A stretch of 64,000 nt of DNA. Source: Agelas oroides (Eukaryota; Porifera; Demospongiae; Agelasida; Agelasidae). Under the pieces are notes generated by a model. It saw only the letters and a program-made list of their open reading frames with translations. It had not been told where the DNA came from and made no database searches. Position numbers and translations under genes: made by a program. Each line of letters begins with the position of its first letter. Position 1 is the stretch's first letter. This document shows positions 33,624 through 44,455 of this stretch, in pieces. The stretch is taken from the NCBI GenBank assembly GCA_949130485.1, contig OX422192.1:4100085-4164084 (forward strand), read 5' to 3'.

Positions 33624-33980
33624 TTGCTTGTTATAGTCATTTACATGCATATAGTACACATACAATGTTTACTGCGAGTTGATGGTAGCACTTTGGCTGG
33701 TGTCTTCTTAACATCCTCCTTTTGTGTTGTGCCTGAGTCTTCATATTCCTCCAACGAAGCAAGTGGCAGCCTATTGGTAGCTTGGTATACTCAAACTCTA
33801 GTAGCACCGAGTCAACAGTGCATGGCTTCATTCCAAAACTTCTGCACTAGAGGTGGCCACAGAACTGGCGGTTGTTCAGCTCCACAGACCCCTATGCGTT
33901 TGTTTCAAACCGATTTTGACTATAGCTACTCACCATCAAAGAGTTCTGTAATGGGGTCTTACGACTCAATACTCTGGTGA
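33624..33980 (+). CDS. Unrecognised ORF kept open in two copies
   Basis: An open frame of 118 codons (MLVIVIYMHIVHIQ...) with an inverted second copy at 60550-60903. Between copies there is one in-frame 3-nt deletion and about five amino-acid changes, with no stops. I recognise no domain. The whole surrounding 1.7 kb is duplicated at similar identity and other frames here are also open in both copies, so coding is not shown. Possibly part of an unrecognised mobile element. Confidence 0.15.
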   Translation: MLVIVIYMHIVHIQCLLRVDGSTLAGVFLTSSFCVVPESSYSSNEASGSLLVAWYTQTLVAPSQQCMASFQNFCTRGGHRTGGCSAPQTPMRLFQTDFDYSYSPSKSSVMGSYDSILW

Positions 33981-34309
33981 CAGTCTATGGAGAGTTTTTC
34001 GGTGAACCCATTAGTAGTCCACGTGAAATGAGCACGGGATTTATAAGCTTGCATGCAAAACCTTATCAAACTCATGTGCTTTTCACTTGGTTTTTATGAG
34101 GCTTTGCTTGGACTGTACTTCTAAACCCCCCAGATGAAGAAGTTTGATGTTTGGATTGACAATTTCACTTCAAACCGTTTGAATTTATGACAATTCTTAG
34201 CTCTTTCTACTATCATAATGTACACACCATGCATCTTCCCCTTGGCCTACCCTCCCATGTCACTTCTCTCTTACCATTCCTAAAAAGCAATACAAAAAAA
34301 AAGAGCAGG

Positions 34310-35134
34310 AACAAGTCACAAAAAAGTTTTCTGAATGAAAACAAGTGCATGTAGGGATGGAACCCTCAAAAACCAACCAAACTAGATGGGAATGACACCA
34401 CAACAATTTCACACCATCCCTACATCTTGTGCCATTTTGCCAACTATGCACACCAAAAACCTCTCTAGCCTATTCACACCCACTAAATGAATACTAGCTG
34501 TACTTAGCGCTGCTCACTCCACAGCCTTTTACATAAAGACAATCCATATCTGTCATGTTCAGCAGCAATAAAAATTTCACAACATAACTTACTCCAACAG
34601 ACCCAGCTCATGCACTCGACAGTTTCTGCATTCAAAACTAGTCTCACAAGCCAGACCCTTTCCGTTCCACAGTGCAGATCGCTTTCAGTATCGGCACACA
34701 GAGGAAGGAACTAAGAATCGTCATAAATGCTTTGAAGTGAAATTGTAAATCCAAACATCAAACTTCTTCCCTCTGTGTGCCACATACTGAAAGCGATCGG
34801 CGCTGCGCAGAAAGGTCTGGCTTGAAAGACTAATTCAAGACAGACCATACCTGCCATTCTCAGCATAGCAACTACATCACAGCCACCCACAACACAACTC
34901 ACCCCCCATGCACATCAACATGCACTCCACACCCAGCACTACCCATCCCACTGCCTTCCACAACCCTCCTATGAACACAACTAACAAACACAAAGCATAG
35001 TTGGCAAAATGGCACAAGATGTGGTGATGGTGTGAAATTGTTGTGGTGTCATTCCCATCTAGTTTGGTTGGTTTTTGAGGGTTCCATCCCTACATGCACT
35101 TGTTTTCATTCAGAAAACTTTTTTGTGACTTGTT
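34310..35134. mobile_element. Foldback element (GATGTAGGGATGG family), copy 2
   Basis: Arms 34310-34450 and 34993-35134 begin AACAAGTCACAAAAAAGTTT and include GTGCATGTAGGGATGGAACC and CCATCCCTACATCTTGTGCC. The interior holds the 194-bp element at 34639-34832. Confidence 0.85.
34639..34832. mobile_element. TAGTCTC-family MITE with 9-bp target duplication
   Basis: TAGTCTCACAAGCCAGACCC at the left; the right end is its imperfect inverse (GGTCTGGCTTGAAAGACTA). ATTCAAAAC (34630-34638) and ATTCAAGAC (34833-34841) flank it. The inverted duplicate carries it at about 59727-59886. Confidence 0.75.
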
Positions 35135-35309
35135 AGTATTACTGTTCCCATGGCTCCGTTGACCAGTCCAACTCCAGTCCAAAGGTTGGAAGTGAGCATG
35201 ACCCGAGCACCATGTGCTATGCAAATAACTGGGTCCAGTCCAGCCGCATCATCAGACAGCTGTCTATAATCATATACATCAAAAAAGACCTGGCTTCATA
35301 CTCCATAGC

Positions 35310-36680
35310 TGAGAGAATCCTGATTCCACAGCTCTATGGGCTCAGTATATATAAACATGCACTTGAGGAGACAGTGCCGAAATGTGGAGTCACAGGAAAC
35401 CAATGGAATATACTTGTTCGTACTAAGCTGTTGAACCCTCACCCTTGACTTGCAACTCTTCAGGCCAATTGCTTGGAGACTAAATTTGTTGCCTACAGCT
35501 GTAGCTACTACCCCACTGTAACGACACAGAGTGTGTGCAATGAACCCAACCACATAGCTACCCAGATGAGCACATGGCTATACCCAAGCTATATTGCTCC
35601 ATGAACACCGGCATACATTTGATACCCTAGCCTCACCCCTGGGCATTTCCCGCCTCTACTGTTACAGGCTACAGCTGGAGGTGAAGACATGGGAACGAGC
35701 CTATTGTTATGTGAGACTTAGTGTATGCAAGTGGGTAAATGTAGTGCTATGAAACTCTAATGCATCATGTAACTCATTCACGCTCGCCCCACAATGCACT
35801 ATATAATTGGGGCGAGTGCAGCGAGCCCCACACTTGTGGTGAAATCGGAAAATTGTCTATCTATATATATATGTATATATGGTACGTATTCCGTATATAC
35901 GTTCTGCCCTATTTGTGCGCGATGCAATATTTCCACATTGCTTGTAGCTAGCCACTCTTGCTCAAGAGACAAGACTACTGCGCTTTGCAGGTAGATTGTC
36001 AGCAGTTACAAGAGTAAAGTAAACTTGTGGTTTACCAGGTCGATCAATGGCTTCAGAGGCTACAACACATTTTATACAGATACACGCTGTCTGTTTCCTT
36101 CTGACAACCTACCTGCAAAGCGCAGTAGCAAGACAGAAAGGCTGAACAGCCAGGGGCCTGAACCAACGCAACAGGGACTTGAAAACGGTGAGGAAAAGGG
36201 AGGCACAATTAGCGAGACGGTGACTGATTGTTTAATGGCATGCGTGACTCTGCATGCCCGCACCAACGGGGAGTCGGCCATCGATAAGTGTACAGAGCGA
36301 TTAGCTTGTGAGAGCCAAAGAGGCCCGTGTGACTCGATCAAATAGCCCTAGCTTGTTGAGCAACATGCAGCTAGAGAAGACCTTCTGAAACTCCATACCA
36401 CAAGTCCAGTAACTGTGTTCAGGAAAAGGGCTGACAATGTAGACTACAGCAAAGAGTCCTGACCCCACAGCTGTATGTGCTCAGCAAATATCGATACTTG
36501 AGAAGACAGTGCCAAGATGCAAATTAGTTGGAGTCACAGAAAAATATACTTGTTCACACTAAGATGTTGAACCAACCAGCCAACCCAATATGAGCACATA
36601 TACCCCAGCTACATTGCTCAATGAACACTGGCATACATTTGATACCCTAGCCTCTTCACCAGGCATTTTTCGCCTCCAGT
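35310..36680. repeat. Direct duplication flanking a Helitron-like fragment
   Basis: 35310-35665 and 36445-36680 share CACAGCTCTATGGGCTCAGT-like text through GGCATACATTTGATACCCTA. A Helitron-like 5' region (35772-36345) lies between. 25370-25480 is an inverted copy of the stretch at 36365-36440. Confidence 0.7.
35772..36345 (+). mobile_element. Helitron-like 5' region with ORF relic (copy 5)
   Basis: TCACGCTCGCCCCACAATGC, then TTGGGGCGAGTGCAGCGAGC, AT tract, CTGCCCTATTTGTGCGCGAT. A relic frame reads TERLNSQGPEPTQQGLENGE and parallels the one in copy 2. A 5' TC start would fit Helitrons but is not proved. Confidence 0.55.
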
Positions 36681-39500
36681 TAAGTCAGACAATATATGCA
36701 TGCAGCAAGAGAGTGGCTGTAAATGTGGATCAGCGTTGCACTGGTAGTGATTCCGGAAGTTCAGTATTCGTACGTAATTTCCGCTGGCAAAATTTAAACT
36801 ACGGAAATGGGATCGTGCATGTTTGCATTTTCACCTCGGCGCTTCTCACGGCAGCTACATACCCCGACAAAGTATATATTTCTCGAATCCTCTTTGATCG
36901 GAGAATCGAGTGGTTGGTCTTTAGTTCACTTTACTGTAACTTTCAAGTGCTTCTTTGTGAAAACCGGAGAAAACTTCCGTGTACCAGCTGATCGGTGAGA
37001 TGCACAACTTCGAAAGTGACATAATCACATTCCTTGCACCAAGAAACCCCTTCTACCACTCCTGCTGAAACTAAATATTTCACAGTACATGCAGGAGCGG
37101 TAATACAGTGTATGTGAACTGTAATGCTTGCAAATCCAATCATACAGTAATTAGTGAGAATAATGTTCTGTTCTTACACAATCAAGCTTTCAGAAAATTA
37201 AGGCATGCAATGTGAATACATCCAGTCAAAAGCAACAACTTTACATACTCAGGTACATTAAGGAATGGGTGCATGTTTTACATACATGAAATTTGCACTG
37301 CTTTATTCGTACAGGTATTTGAAGGTGAAAGTGGAGGTGCAACAACTTGAACTTGGTATCATTGGAAAGCTCATGAAGTAGTGTAAACAATAAACATAAT
37401 TATGACGTCACTAATTGAAGGCGTTACTTCCTGTTTACATGGCAAGCGCTGTCATGACATTTATAATTTAATTCTTCATATGCTGTACACTGAAAACACT
37501 GATATGAATGTCTATCACTTGTTTCCTACTCTGTTCTTTAGTGTAAATGGTTTAGTCTTGGAAAGGAACTGACTAATGCTCGGTATTTTATAGCGGGTTT
37601 TGTGCTACCGTTACTATAAATCAAGCTAATTTTGGCCACAAAGTAACAATTATCTTCACTATAACTCGTTTCAAAATTTCCAAGAGAAATCCTACCTGAG
37701 GTGAGTGGTACGGTTGTGACTGAGTAGGTCACTCTAGTTAAGGACGTGCAGGTTGTATAGCATAACAGTCGCTTTCCTCTGCTTGGTTGGTAGACAGTTA
37801 CCTGTGCCACTTGGTACATAGTTGAGTCACTGCCACACCCCTCCATACACAAAATACACATGCAAGCTTTCACTTACCACAAGCTGAAAATCCACACCGC
37901 GTTACAGTCTGGCCTTCGAGCCTACTTCTTCACGTCACTGTTAAGACGATTATGCATCAGCGTCTGCGTAATAATGTAATCACATTCATATACAGTATTT
38001 TCAGTAAGTAGTCGCTTTTCGTAGACCGTCCTTATTGTACCTGAGTAGGTGCAGGATGACCATCACCTGTGAGGAAGGATAAACACACAACGTAATGTGA
38101 ATAGCTACCCATTTTCATTCCTATACAAATATTAACGGCTTCCAACACAGATTTCTAGTGCCATTTTCAGCTTCAACGAAGAGGAGGTAAAACATGTTGT
38201 GGACCACATCATTCGTTATTGCTAAGCAGGAATAGCCTTGTGGTGTGCTTTGTAAAAAGCCGGATTGTGCCCTTTTGTGACCACCTCAATCGCAAAAGGC
38301 AACTTGCACAGGGTTCGACTCTTCTGAGTTAGAGTATTCCCGTCTTGTATATACATAATGATAGGAGTAAATAGCAGAACAACACAGTACTGTCTACTAT
38401 GACTCACAGAAATGACAGACACTAGGCCAGAGGCTGCATGAAATCCCATCATAATCAGATCATTCAATCCCTCTCAAACATGCACACATTCCTAATTCCC
38501 AGGCTGTCTTGGTATACACAATGTCATGTTCAATTTTCAGCAGTCAAATTTAGTGGTTTGCAAGCGCTGTGTTACTGCTTTCGGCTTGTGCTTGTGTGTT
38601 TAGCCTCATATTCAGGTTTTATTGCAACACCATTTGCCGTACCACGAAGGTTAGCAGGTGCTACAGACGGCAAACGCTAGGGTGAGAAAGCCTGGTTACG
38701 AGGCTAATAACTTTCGAGTGCCTAACAATTTCCTTAAAAAATGCAGACCTGCCATCATCGAAGGGACATTAGTTCAGACTTCAAAACCATCCAGAGTACC
38801 TCACACTAATATGCAAGTACAAAAGAGACCTCGTACACGCACAAAATAAACGTGCACCTGAGCCTTCTTCTCTCCAGCTACAAAACCCTGAGAATGAGGT
38901 TCATTTATGGTACCCTGTCATACAGTTGCAGGTTAGTGTAGGTATTTTGGATTCATTGAATTATGCCATCCAAATAGTTAGTGTAGGTATTGTGGATTCA
39001 TTGAATTATGCCATCCAAATAGACCTGGGGGGAGACAGGCAACTATACTTCATTGTTGCCTACCCTACCCCAGGTACATTGGTGAAAACAGTTTGCAATA
39101 ACATACCCATACTCCGTTGCTGATCACTGCTGTTGCTTCAGACTGATTTATACATTCTCAGGCTCTCATATCTTCAGATTTCTGCATGTTGTTCCTCAAG
39201 GCCATAGAGCTCTGTACACGATGTGAGATAGACCACTCCATGCGCAACAGTTTGGTGAAAGTTTCATCTTCGTACGCCTAACCGTTCCCGAGATAAGTGC
39301 AAAGTTTGTATTTCCGTGCACGCACGTGATGATTACCGAATGTACCATTTTCTCTATTTAAAAGTAACCCAAAATTTTGTACCGACCACTTTGCAATAGA
39401 GGGCGTGCATGTGACGTCACCCGGTAGGCAAGTTCTGCATATTTCCGCATACTACCGTATACCCGCCGCCATTTTGAAAGGCAATGAATAGGAATAATAT
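36681..39500. other. No gene recognised
   Basis: Contains a TAGCCTCATATTCAGG ... CCTGGTTACGAGGCTA pair at 38601-38706 and a 45-bp tandem pair at 38932-39021 (GTTAGTGTAGGTATT...). Frames at 36590-36991 and 37538-37873 have no recognisable domains. Confidence 0.5.
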
Positions 39501-40183
39501 AACAAGTCACAAAAAAGTTTGCCAAACGCAAACAAGCACATGTAGGGATGAAATCCTCAAAAACCAACCAAACAAGACGGGAACGACACCACAATACTTT
39601 TACACCATCCCTACATCTTGTGCCATTTTGCCAAAACTGTGTGTTTGTATTTGTTTTTTAGTTGTGTGTAGAAGAGGGTTGTCTTGTAGATGGAAGGGTG
39701 TGGCGTGGGTGTGTTGTGCATAGTGAGTATGTTGTGTTGTTGGTGGTTGCTACTGAGTGTAGCAGGTATGGTCCAAGTTGTGTGTAGAAGGTGTGGAGTG
39801 AGTGAGGAGTGGTGAGTGTGTGTGGTATGTTGGAATGTGCATTATGTTGTTAAGTTTTATGCCTGTTTAGCATGATAGATATGGGTTGTCTTGTATACAG
39901 GTGGCTGTGAAGTGAGTAGTGGTAATTTTGTAATGCTTTGTGAAGGATGGGTTATTTTGTAAGATAGTTGAATGGAGTGAAGTACTATGTTTGTTTGTGG
40001 TTGGTGTGGGCTAATAATTACAAATGTAGAGGGTTTTGTGTTGTGTACAGGTGGCAAAATGGCACAAGATGTAGGGATGGTGTAAAAGTATTGTGGTGTC
40101 GTTCCCGTCTTGTTTGGTTGGTTTTTGAGGATTTCATCCCTACATGTGCTTGTTTGCGTTTGGCAAACTTTTTTGTGACTTGT
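39501..40183. mobile_element. Foldback element (GATGTAGGGATGG family), copy 3
   Basis: Arms 39501-39640 and 40045-40183 start AACAAGTCACAAAAAAGTTT and carry CACATGTAGGGATGAAATCC and CCATCCCTACATCTTGTGCC. The interior is GT-rich and unlike that of copies 2 and 4. Confidence 0.85.
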
Positions 40184-40375
40184 TTCTGTTGTTTTTTTGT
40201 TGTTGTTGTGTAACCACACCCCAAGTGAAATGACTTGTTATGTAGTTTATTGTTGATGTTGATGGATTTCTGGAGGATGTTAGCTGTTTGCACTTATCCA
40301 CTTGACAATGGAATCATGGGTGTAACTGTTGTCTAATTGGGTATGTGCATGTGTGTGTGAGTGGTTGTTCTAAGG

Positions 40376-40620
40376 CACTGTGGTCTCGGGGTCCTCCCAA
40401 TAACGGGTATGGGAGGACGCCCTCTTGGTCTCGGGGTCCTCCCAATAACGGGTATGGGAGGACGCCCTCTTGGTCTCGGAGTCCTCCCAATAACGGGTAT
40501 GGGAAGATGCCCTTTTCTTTTCAGGGTTCTTGCAATAACTAGTAAGAGAGTACGCCCGGGAAGATGCCCTTTGTTTTTCCGGGTTCTTCCAGTACTTGTT
40601 ACGGGACGCTTGCCTTTTGC
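40376..40620. repeat. 45-bp minisatellite
   Basis: GGTCTCGGGGTCCTCCCAAT AACGGGTATGGGAGGACGCC repeats three times with two decayed copies after. The 45-bp length keeps all frames open, which explains the repeated peptide read from it. Confidence 0.9.
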
Positions 40621-40837
40621 TTTCTTTGTTTCGCAGATAGTTCTGCTTATCCCGCGCCCGGTTTCATGTGGACGTTACGCATACTGCGTTCCTTGTCAAA
40701 TCCAGCACAAGTACGTCAACTGCTGTATGAAAGTAGCAACATATGCAATCGTTTGGGAATCAATCGATCGTCAAGTTCTCTACGGAAGTAGAATAACCGC
40801 AGCTGCATGCCAACTTCACGTGCTGTAGCTGTTGAAC

Positions 40838-41054
40838 TTCTGTTGACGTAATCGCTATGAATATTCTATTCTAACAAAATGGCGTATAGCAGCAAGCATA
40901 AGCGTGGGGTTACCTGAGAATCGCCGATTAATTCAACTTCTTTCTTTGAGAACGATGAGTGGTGGGTACAATACCCAGTAATTTATGCTGATCTTTCGCG
41001 TTTGAATCGTTGCAATAGCTTCAGCCGTTGTCGTGCTATCGTGGTGAGCAAAAG

Positions 41055-41085
<31 letters not shown>

Positions 41086-41340
41086 CAGAAGATAGACGAT
41101 TTGCCTTTTTTAGCGACTTGATGTCAGGTATACTTAGCGATGCTTTCCAGCAAATTTAACGATCCTGTTGCCCATGGAAGCACTCGATGATGTCTGATAT
41201 GGCTCATGGAGGCCGTTGACTTATCTAACGCGGACATTTCGAGCGTGTCATTTGTGCACTTTGAATGTGGCCGCCATTTTTTTTCGGGGTCATCCCTACA
41301 TATGGCGTACTACCGTACGCCATGATAATGTATGGCGATG
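40838..41340. repeat. Dispersed direct duplicate (copy 1)
   Basis: Matches 61400-61950: AACAAAATGGCGTAT, CGCGTTTGAAT.GTTG, a purine microsatellite, GTCAGAAGATAGACGATTTG, then TCATCCCTACATATGGCGTA and its inverse TACGCCATG. Here the microsatellite is (GAA)n at 41047-41083. Confidence 0.8.
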
Positions 41341-41636
41341 CCTATTCTACGAGCTCGTTTCGAGGTACGGAGCATGCATTTAGCTTCAACTTTATAGTAT
41401 GCAGAGAGCTAGTCATGACAGTTAACATACCTGTACATGAAAGGGATGCTACTTGTAGGATCGTTGCTAGCGCTGGGAGTTCGACGCGCGCTAGTACTTA
41501 AGTCCCATTAAAAACCGGCAATGTTGCCCATCAAGATGGCGGCGTAGCAACGGTTGCTATATATGATGTGATGACGTGTATGAACAATCAACGAACCACA
41601 TCTCCCTTATAAAAACAGGCCTAGATGTTATGCAAA

Positions 41637-41699
41637 GTCACCCACTGCGCAGGACGCGTTTCGGCCAATACCAGGCCTCATCAGCTGCGCTGGGGTGAC
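41637..41699 (-). ncRNA. Hammerhead ribozyme (minimal, short stem III) of a Penelope-like element
   Basis: Read on the minus strand, the conserved cores CUGAUGA and GAAA are separated by GGCC-UGGUAUU-GGCC, a 4-bp stem II with a 7-nt loop. Stem I is formed by GUCACCC pairing with GGGUGAC and GCGCAG pairing with CUGCGC. After GAAA comes CGCGUC, leaving only a tiny stem III and a GUC cleavage site. This minimal form is the one described for Penelope-like elements, where dimer RNAs are thought to cleave best. It lies ~380 bp downstream of the reverse-transcriptase fragment on the same strand. All core nucleotides appear intact. Confidence 0.75.
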
Positions 41700-42080
41700 C
41701 GGGAGATGGGGACTGCCATATCATGCACAGAATGCAGTCAGGTGGCTGGCCTTATTCAAAAGTCGGTAGAGACTCCGATCCTCGAAAGCACCGTCTCTTC
41801 GTGCAGCTGTTCTTCGTGCAGCTGTCTTTCGTTCGAAGACCTTACGTAGCGATCGTAATCATTGATCGTCACGTGTTATCGATATCGGTGCGTGCGCGCG
41901 CGCGCATACAGAGGCGCTGGAGGTACCGGCAGTATTAATGGCTAGTAAGGCACAATGCAAACAGTGTGAGGCAAACAGTGCGTGTTTAGGCTGTGTGTGT
42001 GTAAATGTGCTAGGCCAATTTAACTGCATGTTCAGGCTGTGTAGGTAGGGCCGGGGCAATGCATTCAGTAATAATGTTTT

Positions 42081-42530
42081 TCAGGCACCTCCCATACTTC
42101 TGTAAAGTCCTGGGGTAGCGATGCACAAAGGTCTTGTATAGGTGCTACAGAGTTTTTGGTATACGTATCCCTGTCTAAGCAATCTGGTTGTGAGTAGTTT
42201 AGATCTGTAAGCAAAATCTTGGTAATTACAACATATCCTCAAATATCGAACTAACTGTGAAATTACTACTCCGTATGCAGGTTTTGAGGGTATGTTGCTA
42301 TCCATGTGTGGAAAATTGACTATTGAAAAGCTGAAGGTATCCCTCTTATCATACAAGTCTGTGCAATACTTACCGTTCAGGACCTTAATGTTAAGATCCA
42401 GGTAGGAACAGCTGTCATGGCTCTCTGTAGTTTTCTTAAGCTCTAATTCTGGGGGGTAAATTTGGCCTATGCATGCTTGAAAATCAGGGTTGTTAAGTGT
42501 AAGCAAGTCATCAATATATATGCACGCCCT
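42081..42530 (-). pseudogene. Reverse transcriptase C-terminal fragment, Penelope-like
   Basis: On the minus strand the frame opens at about 42530 with IYIDDLLTLNNP, which holds the catalytic Y-x-D-D motif of reverse transcriptase, then runs about 140 codons to 42081. Recognisable blocks are YLDLNIKVLNGK, TDLYDKRDTFSFSIVNFPH, YGVVISQLVRYLRIC and SKLLTTRLLRQGY. These match the palm-end and thumb region of a family of animal retroelements, probably Penelope-like (from memory). An in-frame stop lies just upstream of the IYIDD, so the 5' part is lost, and the C-terminus decays before any nuclease domain can be seen. The hammerhead ribozyme at 41637-41699 lies downstream on the same strand, as expected for Penelope-like elements. 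Confidence 0.6.
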
Positions 42531-42539
42531 CTATAATGA

Positions 42540-44350
42540 TGCACATCTCGGCTTCTACTGCACCGATTCGCGTGAAACAAAAACCGTTGTACTCAAAATT
42601 GAATGCTGAATCCGATACGTATTACTACAATAGTCTATGTAAAAGTTTGGAAAACCCTCCGGAATCACTTCAAGATAGGTATAAGAATCCAAAGTAGAAG
42701 TACCAACATGGGTCTCGGACCTTGGTACTTCTTCTTTTGCCAAGGCACATTTGACAATTAGTGTATATTGAATTTCGGACAACTACAGTGTGCCTACCCA
42801 TGGGTGTGGCTCAGGCCCAAGACATTTGCTCACTGAGAGCATTGTAGGTTGTGGTATTCTTGTTGTAAACAGACAACAGCATTCTTATACCTATCTTGAA
42901 GGTGGTCATGATCGGTCCATGAGTGGTCTAGTTCATTTGCTGCACAGTTCAGCTTCACCATCATAGGCATCAGCCCATAGAAACCAACCCCGGTCCTCAG
43001 AAATCGTGACAAATGCTTTCACCACCTCCGCTCTCGTGAAATGCCAAGAGATACTCGTGCATGTTTACATTCTGCCCTTTTGAATCGTTCTTGGGACAGA
43101 ATCTCAGGTAATCAGTTGTCAATTGAAATGCATATTTACATTATGTCAGTATACACAGAGCTCTGCTCTAGCTTAGATCGCCCCTAATGTTAACCTTGTC
43201 TAATGAAGACATTAAACTGCATTTAATTTTGACACTTTGTTGGATAGAAATTCCTGGAGTCTATGTCTGGGGATATTGTTATAATACATCAGGTACAAAC
43301 TGGTTGAGGTAAAACCAAACTTGCTGTTGTTTGCACGCACATAGGAGTAGGATGTGTGAATATCTCATGAGTTATGTGCCTAAATATGTACTGTATTGGT
43401 GAGGATGGTGCATGTCAGCTGGCAGACCAGGGCTCTCGGTGTCAACTACGTACACACAGGGAGTTTTGGGACAGTCCACTTGGAGAAAGAAGAGCCAAGG
43501 CACTGGTGGAGACACAACACCATCGTAACTCAACCACATACTAGAGTACAAGAACAGTAGCAGAATTAGCACCAGAGTTTACGTACTGTTTATTATATTT
43601 ACTAACTCAAACATCTAATATACATACTACCTATACAATGTATCATAATTATGTATAGCTACACTAAACAGTAATATTTTGTGTACTAATATTCCTGCAA
43701 TATAATATATATGCAGAGCTACTCTCTTCCCTCATACAAAACATGATAATAACTGCATGCATGATAATTAAAATAATTATGACAGTGTATTGCAGAAATC
43801 CATATTACAGCGCTGTATAAAGGAAAGTGTTCAAAACTGGTTGAGGTTAATAGAGTGCTGTAGTGTCAGTAGCTGTGAGTAGTGCGTAACGCCTCCTTGT
43901 GAGAAAGCAAGCTTGTGTCTAGAAGCAGCAGAAAGGCCACAGTGACCAAGACTGTATTTGTTGAGTAGGCCCAGGTCTCGCGGCTGTATGCCTAGCCTAG
44001 TTGGTGACTGTGTCCAGGTGCTTCGAGCGCTGGGCTGGGCTTTAACTAGAATACGCAATATATGCTTGGTACTACGCTCCAGTAGCCGAAGGAGCTGAAG
44101 AATGGTTGTGTGTGGAACAGAGCCGTGCGTTGTTTACCGACATATAAGGGGGAGAGGTGAGGCTAGCAATGCATGCTTCCACTCGTGAATGAGCCCCTCC
44201 CATAGACAAGCTGTAAATTTTTACATTTTGATGCAGTCAAAGTTGTCCATTCCAAGAGTAGTGACAAACATGAGCCTTGCCTGCCCTTGAGAGTTGCTCT
44301 GAACAAAAGCTGGCCTATATATAGCTTGATCTGAGACAAGTTGGTGGTTA
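42540..44350. other. No gene recognised
   Basis: Upstream of the reverse-transcriptase fragment on the minus strand; no further reverse-transcriptase blocks were recognised. 43570-43800 is very AT-rich. Confidence 0.5.
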
Positions 44351-44351
44351 G

Positions 44352-44446
44352 TAGCCTCGTTCCCAGGCCTCCCCCGTTTTGTGTTCTTCGGTTTGCGTTC
44401 AGTATAATACACGGAAGCGGAAGAGCGCGCGCTGGGAACGAGGCTA
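44352..44446. mobile_element. TAGCCTC-family MITE (95 bp), perfect 9-bp target duplication
   Basis: TAGCCTCGTTCCCAGG ... CTGGGAACGAGGCTA, flanked on both sides by GGTGGTTAG (44343-44351 and 44447-44455). Confidence 0.9.
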
Positions 44447-44455
44447 GGTGGTTAG

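Larger units (their letters stand above)
33444..35134. repeat. Inverted segmental duplication, copy 1
   Basis: Reverse complement of 59430-61133, 26 kb away, with high identity and small indels. Includes the hairpin GATGGTTAAAACACTAGCTGG near 33512 and the foldback at 34310-35134. One boundary coincides with the foldback's outer end. Confidence 0.9.

Noticed and set aside
40361-40828. Long frame with proline/glycine repeats
   Set aside because: It is a 45-bp minisatellite whose length is a multiple of three, so frames stay open by arithmetic. No domain or start context supports a gene.
42555-43012. Frames upstream of the reverse-transcriptase fragment as its N-terminal part
   Set aside because: They contain no reverse-transcriptase blocks and many stops; similarity stops at about 42530.
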